A stretch of 64,000 nt of DNA from Streptomyces sp. NBC_00582 (GTDB lineage: Bacteria; Actinomycetota; Actinomycetes; Streptomycetales; Streptomycetaceae), in NCBI RefSeq assembly GCF_036345155.1, contig NZ_CP107773.1, forward strand, positions 248,001-312,000, in the 5' to 3' direction. A model generated the notes under the pieces. That model saw only the letters and a program-made list of their open reading frames with translations, searched no databases and had not been told where the DNA came from. Shown here piece by piece: positions 34,128 through 42,088 of this stretch (its first letter is position 1; each line of letters starts with the position of its first letter). Made by a program: the position numbers and the translations under genes.

Positions 34128-34256
34128 CACGGATCTCCTCGGAGGTTGGGGCCAAGGCGGTGCGGGGGGCTTCCCTGATGTTCCGGGGAGCCCGGCGGCG
34201 CGACCTTGACGGTGGCCAATGGGGAGCGGGCTGCCTTCCGCCCGCCCACACGTCCG

Positions 34257-34285
34257 AGAGTACAGCAATATTTCCAATTAAGCAA
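34257..34285 (-). promoter_or_regulatory. Repeated promoter, copy 8
   Basis: Reading leftward: -35 TTGCTT (34285-34280), 17-base spacer starting AATTGG, -10 TACTCT (34262-34257). It lies in the intergenic gap and serves 34127 and the PglX-like gene. Confidence 0.9.
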
Positions 34286-34369
34286 TGTTCAGCAGAATTG
34301 TTGGGAACTCCCGTAGTCGCCTTCAGCGGGACACGGAATTGCGGCAAATCTTTCAGAAGAGCGCGTTTG

Positions 34370-35131
34370 TTATCCCTGTGGAGGCTTTCCCTCCGCCTCC
34401 GGTGCTCCTCGTGAGAGGCGTCGGCGGATCTCCGAGTAGATCGTCTCCCGATACCACATAGGCTCGAACACCTCAGGGCGCTTCCGGTCCTTTGGAACGC
34501 GGTCTGGGGCCGCAATCTGTTCGCGCAGCAGATACGCCTGCATTGTGCGCCGCTGTGCAGGTTTTCCGCTGAGCGCGTTGCCGCGGATGACGCCGTATTC
34601 GCTGATGCCCAGCAGGTCCTTGGGATGCCCTTCGGGGAGGGGCTTCACGAACTGGGGTTCACTGCCGGCGTAGGCCGTCCACACCCGGGTCCTGTTCGCA
34701 CGCACCCACGCGTCCACCGCCGCCTTGTCCCAGCGACCCTTCGACACAGGAGGAGGGAAGGCGGTCGCCACGACTTTGCCCTTGGCGTCGCGCCGCTCCT
34801 TGGCCTTGGTCCACACATCCACGGCCTGATAGCTCATGTTGAATCGCTTGGCCATCTCGGAGCGGCTCTCGGTGGCCGGCGCAGGACGGGCAGCAGCCGC
34901 CGGCTTGACCGCCTTTGCGCTGGGAATCCTGACGGCTGAGACCGCCTCCGACTTGGGCGGCCAGTACTGCGGCCGCATCGCCTGCACCCAGGAGTCGACA
35001 CGGTCGACGTCCCGCAGCCCATCGTCGTCTGCGGCCGGAAAGGTGATCAGCTTGATCCAGGCGGCGATGTCCTTCGGTGATGCGCCGTACCGGGCACTGA
35101 TTCCCGCGTCGTCGATGCGGCGACTTGTCAT
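34370..35131 (-). CDS. DNA-binding-like protein, short paralogue of the tandem-repeat protein
   Basis: The product is 253 residues. Two regions look like helix-turn-helix units (ISARYGASPKDIAAWIK near the start; AKRFNMSYQAVDVWTKAK near residue 95). The C-terminal part (residues about 170-240) is one copy of the repeat found four times in the next protein, with APDRVPKDRKRPEVFEPMWYRETIY aligning in pieces with PDRVPGDGKEPAV and MWEPETALPYL. It appears to be a paralogue that shares the second N-terminal domain and one repeat. It is the second gene behind promoter copy 9. A role as regulator or DNA architectural protein is likely but unproven. Confidence 0.6.
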   Translation of the reverse strand: MTSRRIDDAGISARYGASPKDIAAWIKLITFPAADDDGLRDVDRVDSWVQAMRPQYWPPKSEAVSAVRIPSAKAVKPAAAARPAPATESRSEMAKRFNMSYQAVDVWTKAKERRDAKGKVVATAFPPPVSKGRWDKAAVDAWVRANRTRVWTAYAGSEPQFVKPLPEGHPKDLLGISEYGVIRGNALSGKPAQRRTMQAYLLREQIAAPDRVPKDRKRPEVFEPMWYRETIYSEIRRRLSRGAPEAEGKPPQG

Positions 35132-35168
35132 GGACGGTCCTTGAGGAGAGGGCTGGTGGTCGTCGAAC

Positions 35169-36578
35169 TTACTGGTCGTCGTCCTGCGGGCCGCTGTCGG
35201 CCGCGGCCTTCGCTGCAGAGCTGCGGCGGCCGAGCGGCCGGAGCAGGTACGGCAGGGCGGTCTTGGACGTCCACATCGGCTCGTCGACCGCAGGCGTCTT
35301 GCCGTCGTTCGGGAGCCGATCGGGCCGCGCCAGTACGCCGCGTGAGATGTACGCCCTGAGAGTGGACTCAGCGGTGGGCTTTTTGCGGCCCTGCTCGCGC
35401 GCGTCGAGTTCGGCGATCACCTTGAGGCTGAGGGGGCCTGGGTTCTTCTTGAGGTACCGCTCCAGGAACTCGCTCGGCTCGCGGAGCTCGTGTGCGGCCG
35501 GCGTAGCGGGAGCCGCCTTCCCTCGCGACGCCTGCCGCGGTGTGGCGAGGAAGGGCAGGGCGGCCTCCGGGGTCCACATCGGCTCGTTGACCGCGGGCTC
35601 CTTGCCATCGCCCGGAACGCGGTCGGGCCGTGCCAGCTTGCCCTGCGAGATGTAGACACGCAGGGTCGACAGCGCCGTCGCCTTCGGCCGGCCCTGTTCC
35701 CGGCCGTCCAGCTCGGCGATCTTTTCGAGAGTGAGCAGGCCCGGGTTCTCCTCGAAATACTGCTTCAAGGACTCGCTCGGCTGCACCTCAGCGGACTCGT
35801 CCTCGGCGGCCTTCGCCGGGCTGCGCCTGCTCGCGGGTCGGCAGAGGTACGGCAGGGCAGTCTCGGGCTCCCACATCCGTTCCTCGACCGCGGGCTCCTT
35901 GCCGTCGCCCGGAACGCGGTCGGGGTGCGCCAGCTTGCCCTGCGAGATGTAGATCTTGAGAGTGGTGAGCGCGGTCGGCTTACGCCCGTGCTCCTGGCCG
36001 TCGAGTTCGGCGATCTTTTCAAGGGTGAGCAGGCCAGGGTTCTCCGCGAAGTACCGCTGCAGGAACTCGCTCGGCTCCCGCTGTTCGTCGCCACCGCTCT
36101 TCCGCCGGACGTTGCGCCGACGGGTGATGTAGGTGTAGGCCGTCTCCCGGAACCACATGTCCTCCTTCACTTCCGGCTTGCCCCCATCGTCGGGGCGCCG
36201 ATCGGGCCGGGCGAGGTCGCCCTTGGAGATGTAGGTGCGCAGGGTCGCGATCGGCGTGGCCTCGCGGGAGAGGAAGTTGCCCTCAAGCTGTCCGATCAGT
36301 TTGAGCGGCAGGAGGTCCGTCGCATCGCCGGCAGGCAGCGCGGTGGCCTTCTGCTTCTGCTTGGGGTGAGCCGCGACCCAAGCCTCCGGCTTGTGCTCCA
36401 GGACCCACTCGTCGACGGCTGTCTCGTCGTACAGCTGGGTCTTGCCCCAGCCCTTGTCGAGGAAGCCGGGAAACGTCGGCTCGAGCGACCAGGAGGCCGC
36501 GGTCGAACCGCCCACCTTGTATCGCTTAGCGATCTTCTCGAGAGTGGTCTGCTTGATCTTTGAGTTTGCGGGAATCAT
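35169..36578 (-). CDS. Tandem-repeat protein with four predicted DNA-binding domains
   Basis: The product is 469 residues. An N-terminal helix-turn-helix-like unit (EKIAKRYKVGGSTAASWS, residues 14-31) is followed by four copies of a 65-residue domain at about 89-153, 184-247, 281-346 and 382-447, spaced by 95-100 residues. Each contains a LTLEKIAELDG-type helix, TLRxYISxGxLARPDR, a GDGKEPAV wing and MWxPExALPYL. This is the layout of AlpA/MerR-like winged helices. Linkers are acidic and carry an amphipathic FLQRYFAENPG. A protein with several DNA-binding units in a row could bind repeated sites such as the twelve promoters here. The ATG at 36578 follows GGAG by six bases. Confidence 0.65.
   Translation of the reverse strand: MIPANSKIKQTTLEKIAKRYKVGGSTAASWSLEPTFPGFLDKGWGKTQLYDETAVDEWVLEHKPEAWVAAHPKQKQKATALPAGDATDLLPLKLIGQLEGNFLSREATPIATLRTYISKGDLARPDRRPDDGGKPEVKEDMWFRETAYTYITRRRNVRRKSGGDEQREPSEFLQRYFAENPGLLTLEKIAELDGQEHGRKPTALTTLKIYISQGKLAHPDRVPGDGKEPAVEERMWEPETALPYLCRPASRRSPAKAAEDESAEVQPSESLKQYFEENPGLLTLEKIAELDGREQGRPKATALSTLRVYISQGKLARPDRVPGDGKEPAVNEPMWTPEAALPFLATPRQASRGKAAPATPAAHELREPSEFLERYLKKNPGPLSLKVIAELDAREQGRKKPTAESTLRAYISRGVLARPDRLPNDGKTPAVDEPMWTSKTALPYLLRPLGRRSSAAKAAADSGPQDDDQ
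35238..36314 (-). repeat. Four tandem coding repeats of about 295 bp
   Basis: The tandem-domain gene contains four diverged copies of a roughly 285-300 bp unit. Copies 2, 3 and 4 are most alike, sharing LTLEKIAELD or LSLKVIAELD and the GDGK/NDGK turn, so expansion by duplication within the gene is probable. Confidence 0.7.
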
Positions 36579-36723
36579 CGTCTGCTCCAGGGCCTGCGTG
36601 GCCTGATCGTCTCCTGCCGGCGGAGTTGAGGTGCCGGCGAGTGATGCTGTTGTACGTGGCCAGCGGCCCCTTCCCACGATTCCGCCAGTAGGCCGGAATG
36701 ACGCAGGGAGAGACCAGGCTCAC

Positions 36724-36752
36724 AACGTACAGCGATACATGCAATTAAGCAA
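36724..36752 (-). promoter_or_regulatory. Repeated promoter, copy 9
   Basis: Reading leftward: -35 TTGCTT (36752-36747), 17-base spacer starting AATTGC (the only copy with C at that place), -10 TACGTT (36729-36724). It serves the two DNA-binding-like genes 36578 and 35131. Confidence 0.87.
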
Positions 36753-36893
36753 TTCACGGGCGTGTCGGGGTTGACTCGTCCATGGGACGGCGTACGAGCG
36801 GGCCCGGGAGCATGTGCTCCGGGGCCCGCCCCAGGTGTCGTGCCGACGCAGTGCGGTCCTGTGCCGGCGCGTGCGGTCGTTTGAAGTGGAAGG

Positions 36894-37688
36894 TCAGGAA
36901 GCGAGGTCAAGGGCGGCTTCGGCGGCGCGCTGCCGCTTCTCCGCGAGCTTCTTGTCCAGCGCTCGCTGCAAGCTGGAGAAGGTCTCGCTGCCCTGCCGTT
37001 TGAGCAGCATCGGGATCCGGTTGGCTGGGATTCCGACCATGTGCGAGTCGCTCAGCACGGACAGAAGGTCTGATTCCGTCTGATCGGTATAACCTGCTTC
37101 CTCCAGCTCCGCGACACTGGGAAATACGTCGGCGTGGCGATCGGTTTCCAGATCGAGCAGCTTGTCCTCCTTTCCACCCAGGCTGTAGCACCACAGAAAA
37201 TTCTTTGGCGGATTCGGCTCGACCAGCCGCCGGAATCTGGATACGGACTTCGTGTAGCAGTAGAACCAGGTGTCCTCAGGCGCATTCCGCATGATTCGCA
37301 GCCACGCCTCAAGATATTCGTCGGAGAAAAAATCACCGGAATCGTGCAGCCTGATCCATTTTCCCCGGTACCGCTTGTGGCGGAGCTCCTCCGCCATCTG
37401 GACTTCCCAGTCGGCGAGAGCGTGCTTCACCATCCACATGTTGCGCTCGTGCGCCGCCAGCACGACCGGCCACCGGTAAGTGCCGACCCGGGCGTAGCAC
37501 AGCTTCGCGCAGGCCCCGGCCTCCGGGCAGGCGTTGTATGTCGTGCCGTCCTGGAAATGACCTCCCCACGCCGGCAGCGGCCAATTGAAGATCCCTTCGG
37601 CTCGCAGCTGCCGGTTCTGGGTCAGGAGCCACCGGCGCGGCTTCGGCGGCGTGGTGCGGGATTCGTCGGTCGTTGTGTCGGTGCTCAT
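36894..37688 (-). CDS. GP88 family protein
   Basis: The product is 264 residues. The sequence has the GP88 pattern: LTQNRQLRAEGIFNWPLPA at the start, a Cys set ACPEAGACAKLCYA (about residues 53-66), RLHDSGDFFSDEYLEAW and FYCYTKSVSRF. GP88 proteins are known from actinophages and plasmids. The Cys pattern and the fold recall iron-sulfur, radical-SAM-like enzymes. The activity is unknown. The ATG overlaps the previous stop (ATGA). It ends the operon behind promoter copy 10. Confidence 0.8.
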   Translation of the reverse strand: MSTDTTTDESRTTPPKPRRWLLTQNRQLRAEGIFNWPLPAWGGHFQDGTTYNACPEAGACAKLCYARVGTYRWPVVLAAHERNMWMVKHALADWEVQMAEELRHKRYRGKWIRLHDSGDFFSDEYLEAWLRIMRNAPEDTWFYCYTKSVSRFRRLVEPNPPKNFLWCYSLGGKEDKLLDLETDRHADVFPSVAELEEAGYTDQTESDLLSVLSDSHMVGIPANRIPMLLKRQGSETFSSLQRALDKKLAEKRQRAAEAALDLAS

Positions 37689-38098
37689 GTCGTGCTTTCC
37701 GTCTGGTCACAATCCCCGGCATCGGCCGGGCAGTTGGCGTGGGGCGCGGCACAGGCGTGCACCCCGAACTTGGTGATGCCGCCCGGCGTCATCAGCGCCA
37801 GGTACGCGAGACCGAGGTCCAGTTGGGTGCCGGCCTCGGCGGTGTGCTTCGTCTTCTGGAACTGGAGGGCATCGCCGCGGCTGCCGATGGCGGTGGCCGC
37901 TTTCGCCCGGAGCGGATCCAAGGCGTGGGCCGGCATGCGGCACACCTCGAGCATGGCGATCGGTAGCGCGAACAGCAGGTGCTCGGCGAGCCCGTCGTGG
38001 AAGACCTGTTCCTTCTCGGTGAGCCGGCGGGGAGCCGGCACCGTGACGACGGTGATGTGTTGTTCGGCCTGCGGGAACGGGGAGGACGAGCGGGTCAT
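37685..38098 (-). CDS. Hypothetical protein
   Basis: The product is 137 residues and not recognised. The middle is helical (LTEKEQVFHDGLAEHLLFALPIAMLEV in part) and the C-terminus has several Cys and His (KFGVHACAAPHANCPADAGDCD), a possible metal site. The ATG at 38098 is chosen over an upstream in-frame start because it has AGAAG at fair spacing. It is coupled to the GP88 gene by ATGA and may supply a small partner subunit. Confidence 0.5.
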   Translation of the reverse strand: MTRSSSPFPQAEQHITVVTVPAPRRLTEKEQVFHDGLAEHLLFALPIAMLEVCRMPAHALDPLRAKAATAIGSRGDALQFQKTKHTAEAGTQLDLGLAYLALMTPGGITKFGVHACAAPHANCPADAGDCDQTESTT

Positions 38099-38178
38099 CG
38101 GTGCTGCTTCTATCTGGTTCAGTGCGTGGTCTACGGGTCGCCGTACACCGCGGGTCGGGTTGCTGTTCGTGGGTCTGG

Positions 38179-38661
38179 CTACTCGCGCGAGATCGGACAA
38201 CCGTCGCGGTGGGCGGGTGACGTGCGGTAGTGCGGGGATTCAGCGAGGTTCGGCGCGTTGTTGAGCCAGTCGCCGTAATCGGCCAGACTGCCGATGCGCA
38301 CCGTGGGCACGGGCGCCGCGCACTGCGGGCACGGAGCGATGACGCTCAGGGTGAAGCACCGGTCGCTGTCGTACGCCGCGAGGAACTCGCGGGGGTCCGA
38401 CCCTTCCGAAATCCGAAGCCGAACGGCCTGGCCAATGGAGCCTTCACCCAGGTGGTGGAGATCGTCCGCCCTGCTGGTGACCGCGACCCACTGTTTCAAC
38501 CGGAGCACCTGGCGCAGCATGCTCCTCGCGCGCTCAGCGGTTGCGAAGGTGGCGTATAGAGACGACCCGCTGCCGGCATGGCCTGCTTGACCACTTCTCG
38601 ACCGCTGACTGGCAGCGCGGATCGCTGCTTGGTCGAGCCGAGCGAGGCTGCGCGTGCTCAT
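38179..38661 (-). CDS. Hypothetical protein
   Basis: The product is 160 residues, unknown family. The N-terminal half is basic and helical (AAIRAASQRSRSGQAGHAG, then ERARSMLRQVLRLKQW). The C-terminal half has one Cys pair (CPQCAAPVP) and ends with HRDGCPISRE. A TTG at 38673 with GGAG six bases upstream could be the true start; the ATG at 38661 lacks a near site. It is the first gene behind promoter copy 10. Confidence 0.5.
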   Translation of the reverse strand: MSTRSLARLDQAAIRAASQRSRSGQAGHAGSGSSLYATFATAERARSMLRQVLRLKQWVAVTSRADDLHHLGEGSIGQAVRLRISEGSDPREFLAAYDSDRCFTLSVIAPCPQCAAPVPTVRIGSLADYGDWLNNAPNLAESPHYRTSPAHRDGCPISRE

Positions 38662-38855
38662 GATGAACTGCAAGGTCAACTCCGTTTGGCATGAGGCTGG
38701 TTGAGAGGGCGGGCCCGGACGGCCAGGGGGAGGCGCGCCCGGGCCCGGAGCCTCCGCCGCGCTGGGAGGGGGAGGCGGAGGCTGAGCCGCACGAGGCGGC
38801 TCCTTCACGGTGGTACGCGGGGCGACGGTCGAACACGATCCGCCGCGACATCTCG

Positions 38856-38884
38856 ACTCTACAGTAGTAAATCCATTTAAGCAA
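38856..38884 (-). promoter_or_regulatory. Repeated promoter, copy 10
   Basis: Reading leftward: -35 TTGCTT (38884-38879), 17-base spacer starting AAATGG, -10 TAGAGT (38861-38856). It forms a divergent pair with copy 11, 259 bases apart. It serves 38661-36894. Confidence 0.88.
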
Positions 38885-39143
38885 TAATGGGCGACTGTGG
38901 GGTGAGGGGTGCAGTCGAAGGCGAGAGTCGGCAAGCCCTCCGGCCTGCGCGTTATCGGTTCAGCCGTTTGAGCCAGCGGGCGCTTCGGGTCATCGAAAAA
39001 AGAAGCGGATGGCAGATCCGGGACTCCAAGGCGGGGTGCGAGCGCGAGACGCTCACCTCACCGACCTGCGCACCCGTCGGCAATCCCTCGCGTTTCAGGT
39101 TCACGCACTCATCGTCGGCGGCGCCTCATTCGGCACCCGTCTA

Positions 39144-39172
39144 TTGCGTAATTGGATTTACTAACGTAGTGT
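39144..39172 (+). promoter_or_regulatory. Repeated promoter, copy 11 (plus strand)
   Basis: -35 TTGCGT (39144-39149), 17-base spacer starting AATTGG, -10 TAGTGT (39167-39172). It serves the 39235 gene with a leader of about 55 bases. The 259 bases between copies 10 and 11 hold no gene that I trust and may be a shared control region. Confidence 0.9.
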
Positions 39173-39234
39173 TAGTGATCTCCGGGGGTGCTCAGCCTCC
39201 AAGCGGCAGTCACCTACAGACGGCAAGGGAAACC

Positions 39235-39915
39235 ATGAGTGAACAGCACAAGATCGCCACGGTCTTCGGCACGGTCACGATCCGACGCGCTTCGACAGAG
39301 GAGATCACCGAGCACAGGCTGCGCTTCTGGCGGTGGCGCACGACGTACGCACTGAGCGGCCACGGTGTCGAAGGGCACGTGAATATCGATCCGCTGTTCG
39401 CTGACACGAAGTGCGCGGATCTGTTTCTGCCCACCGAGACCGTGCGGGAACTCGTGCCCTCCCGATTCGCCGTCCACTTCGGGCAGCACGGTTCCAAGCA
39501 GGCGAACGGTTCCCCGGTCAGAACGGACGGCGTCCTGATCATCGATGGGGTCGAGACGCTGTGCACCGGGTTGGAACTTGACCGGGGCGGGGACGCACGC
39601 GAGTTCACGGTCCAGCGAAGGACAGGGCCTTGGACGCACGCGGAGGCATCAGCCCTCGTAGCAGCGAAGACGCAGCACGTCATTCGCGCGGTGATCCAGG
39701 TGCATGAGGCGGATGAGGCGCTCGTGGGCCGGATGGACCGCCTGTACGCGCGTGGCGCGAAGTGGCGCCGGAAGGGGGCGCTCCAGGACCTACGCCAGAC
39801 AGAGCAGCTGTCAGCGACGCTCCAGCAGCGGGCCGAGCGATTGCGGTCGTACCTGGCTGAATCCGACGCCATGGCGCACTCGACCGACGCGGATTCTGAT
39901 GCCAGGAAGGCGTGA
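39235..39915 (+). CDS. Hypothetical protein
   Basis: The product is 226 residues. The N-terminal part is beta-rich (KIATVFGTVTIRRAST; FAVHFGQHGSKQANG), and the C-terminal half is a long helix that may form a coiled coil (GALQDLRQTEQLSATLQQRAERLRSYLAES in part). No known family. The ATG has AAGGGA five bases upstream. It is one of few rightward genes in the accessory region and is read from promoter copy 11. Confidence 0.6.
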   Translation: MSEQHKIATVFGTVTIRRASTEEITEHRLRFWRWRTTYALSGHGVEGHVNIDPLFADTKCADLFLPTETVRELVPSRFAVHFGQHGSKQANGSPVRTDGVLIIDGVETLCTGLELDRGGDAREFTVQRRTGPWTHAEASALVAAKTQHVIRAVIQVHEADEALVGRMDRLYARGAKWRRKGALQDLRQTEQLSATLQQRAERLRSYLAESDAMAHSTDADSDARKA

Positions 39916-40483
39916 TGAGCACGGGCTTCAGCTCCACCGTGACGGGATAGTCGGGCAGGCTCAGCGGCGCGGCCGCCGCTCCAGCCCCGCCCTGTCCAGC
40001 ACACCCGCCGCGCGACCCGTAGCAGCCCCAACACCCGGGCTGCCAGGGCGGCCCCCTTCGGGATGCAGGTGGGCGAGGCCGGCCCGTCCGCTGCACCCGG
40101 AGCCGCCAGGGTCCCGGCCAGCACCTCTTCGATCTCGGCCAGCAGCAGTCGGGGAGAGCGGTGGCCGACGAGCCGACGTTCGTTGCTGGCCCTCCCGCGC
40201 AATCGGCTCACGGCAAATACAACGCGGACCCCAACAAATCAACGGTCGCGCCCGCCGCCCAGCGGGATCTTCGCACAGGATCGGTGCCTCCTCGACGGGT
40301 ACGCCGACTTGGAGGGATTGCCCGGCGGGCCGCGTGAGCGGCTCATCCGCGCCGCGGTTCGGCACGAGCCCGCCCCGGTATTTTCAGGTGCTTGAATGCA
40401 CTGCTCGACTCGGTAGAGGCCCGGAGTATGCCCCGTCCAATCAACCATCTGTGCCGCGTGCGCGACAACCGAAGGAAGTGCTG
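39916..40483. other. 568 bp without a confident gene
   Basis: Long open frames exist on both strands but have no recognisable domain. A minus-strand frame around 39960-40365 and a plus frame around 40290-40390 have the most protein-like composition (for example LVGHRSPRLLLAEIEEVLAG on the minus strand), which may be remnants of a lost gene. No repeated promoter is present. Confidence 0.4.
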
Positions 40484-40981
40484 GTGAGTTACCTCCGAGG
40501 CTGCGACTCGTGCGGACAGGACTCTGCTGGTGAGCGCCGGGTGCGGTGCCGCCGCTGTGAGGGCTTTGTGCACCGCGACTGCCGTGACCTCACCGGCGTC
40601 TGTTACGGCTGCCGATGGCGCCAGGCCCGTGCAGGCGGCATCGCCGGCGACATGCTGCCGCCTCAGGCCGCCGGACCGGCCCCGTTCGCGGCCAATCTGC
40701 CCGCCACCGTCGCCCAGGGTCTGGCGCTACCGACTGTCGCCAGTCCGGAGAACCGCGAGGGGCGCAGCGACAACGAGGTCCTCGTCCTTACGGCGGCGGT
40801 GTTCGCCGGGTGGCGCATCGAGAAGCGCGAGGAGTACGGCACGATCCTGCTGAAGAAGCGAGGACGGGGCTACCTCCGGCTGACCTTCTCGATCTTCGGC
40901 CGAATCCTTCATGCTGCGACGCAGCGCCAATACCTCGACCCGACCGCCGCCCGCATCACCGCATATCTGGAGGAGAGGTGA
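40484..40981 (+). CDS. Zinc-ribbon hypothetical protein
   Basis: The product is 165 residues from the GTG at 40484, with GAAGGA upstream (a GTG at 40478 is also possible). The first 50 residues form a treble-type Cys/His cluster: CDSCGQD, RCRRCEGF, HRDC and CYGC. The C-terminal part (VLTAAVFAGWRIEKREEYGTILLKKRGRGYLRL in pieces) looks like a small alpha/beta domain. It may bind nucleic acid or protein. Its promoter is not clear. Confidence 0.65.
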   Translation: MSYLRGCDSCGQDSAGERRVRCRRCEGFVHRDCRDLTGVCYGCRWRQARAGGIAGDMLPPQAAGPAPFAANLPATVAQGLALPTVASPENREGRSDNEVLVLTAAVFAGWRIEKREEYGTILLKKRGRGYLRLTFSIFGRILHAATQRQYLDPTAARITAYLEER

Positions 40982-41418
40982 GCAGGGCCCGCAAGAATTC
41001 GCCTGCGCCCGGCGCATACTCCTACGTGCTCGCACCCATCAGCTCATCATGGGCGAGCTGATCGTCCGGCCTCACTTTGTCGTCGGCACCGACGCCCTGC
41101 GCGGCCAGGGCCTGGGCGGCATCGTGGCGCAGGGCGGTCACGATCTCGTCCACCACCTCGACTGCTGAGAAACGTCAGCAGAAGTGAGAGTTGACAGCGC
41201 GTCTGGCCTGCGCGTTGTGACTTTGAGAGCCGTCGAACCAGTCGAAAGCCGGGGCGTCGAAGAGGTGAACGGTCGAGCCTCCCGGCATCCCCACGAGCCT
41301 GCGGACCTCCGAGCGGCACGGTCTCCGTGCGGTGAGCTTGCGGTCCCTCTCCCCCAGGGGTTCACAACCTCAAGTGCAATCTCGTGTTGAGCGGCGCACG
41401 ATCATTTCCCGATAGTAG
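40982..41418. other. 437 bp without a confident gene, upstream of promoter copy 12
   Basis: I see no convincing gene. A minus-strand fragment at about 41022-41160 (containing VDEIVTALRHDAAQALAAQG) has natural-looking sequence but no ribosome site, and may be a remnant. The stretch ends at promoter copy 12. Confidence 0.4.
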
Positions 41419-41447
41419 TTGCATAATTGGAAATGATGCTGTAGAGT
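41419..41447 (+). promoter_or_regulatory. Repeated promoter, copy 12 (plus strand)
   Basis: -35 TTGCAT (41419-41424), 17-base spacer starting AATTGG, -10 TAGAGT (41442-41447). It serves the gamma-glutamylcyclotransferase gene with a leader of about 40 bases. It is the rightmost copy and links the amidoligase-related genes to the regulon. Confidence 0.9.
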
Positions 41448-41493
41448 TGAGTTATCAACGCCGGAGAAGGTCACCGGCGAGCAGTACAGAAGG

Positions 41494-41937
41494 GTGGCGA
41501 ACGAGTTGTTCACCACTGAGCACAAGCCCGTCTTCGTCTATGGCACGCTCCGTGCCGGACAGGGCAACTACCTGGGCATCCTCCAGGGGACCACGGTTCA
41601 GGAGCGCCCGGCGACTCTGAACGACTACACGCTCTTCGGTGCGGGCGTCCCTTTCGCCGTCAAGCGAGAGGGCCGCATCGTCGTCGGTGAGGTCATGGAC
41701 GTGGACGCCGAGCTGTGGCCCACGGTGCTCCGTCGCCTGGACCGGCTCGAAGGCTACCGGGGTGAGGGACGCGAGAACATGTACGACCGCAAGGTTCGTA
41801 CCGTCACTCTCGCCGATGGCAGCACGGTCGAGGCGTACGTCTACCTCGCGGGCGAGTCGTCCCGCCGCTGGTTCACCGACGCTGACGAGATCCCCGGCGG
41901 GGACTTCGTCAAGGCGGAATCCCGGAACTCCCGGTAG
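41494..41937 (+). CDS. Gamma-glutamylcyclotransferase (AIG2-like)
   Basis: The product is 147 residues. The family mark VFVYGTLRAGQGNY is at residues 13-26, followed by VVGEVMDVD and LRRLDRLEGY, as in AIG2/GGCT proteins. These release 5-oxoproline from gamma-glutamyl amines or peptides. Here it would trim or reverse gamma-glutamyl links made by the amidoligases; such pairings are known in predicted peptide-modification clusters. The GTG start has AGAAGG directly upstream, an unusually short spacing. A stem-loop terminator follows. Confidence 0.85.
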   Translation: MANELFTTEHKPVFVYGTLRAGQGNYLGILQGTTVQERPATLNDYTLFGAGVPFAVKREGRIVVGEVMDVDAELWPTVLRRLDRLEGYRGEGRENMYDRKVRTVTLADGSTVEAYVYLAGESSRRWFTDADEIPGGDFVKAESRNSR

Positions 41938-42001
41938 TCCGCATCGCCACCGTACGAACCCCTGTCCGGGGCGGCGGATGGCACAACCCATCTTGAAACA
42001 C

Positions 42002-42032
42002 CCGTCAGGCCGCGCGCGGCGCGGCCTGACGG
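42002..42032. terminator. Stem-loop after the cyclotransferase gene
   Basis: A perfect 13-bp stem (42002-42014 with 42020-42032) and a five-base loop lie between the cyclotransferase and amidotransferase genes. The latter may thus rely partly on its own promoter. Confidence 0.75.
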
Positions 42033-42088
42033 CTTGAGCAGTACACCTCGGACCCTTCTGGGTGCCCGAGGCGAAGTAAGGAACAACC

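Noticed and set aside
39210..40211. Long minus-strand frame antisense to the 39235 gene
   Set aside because: It runs over a well-supported plus-strand gene with promoter and ribosome site; composition follows from the opposite frame.
41022..41160. Minus-strand fragment VDEIVTALRHDAAQALAAQG and following residues
   Set aside because: Protein-like but very short, with no ribosome site and no recognisable family; probably decayed.
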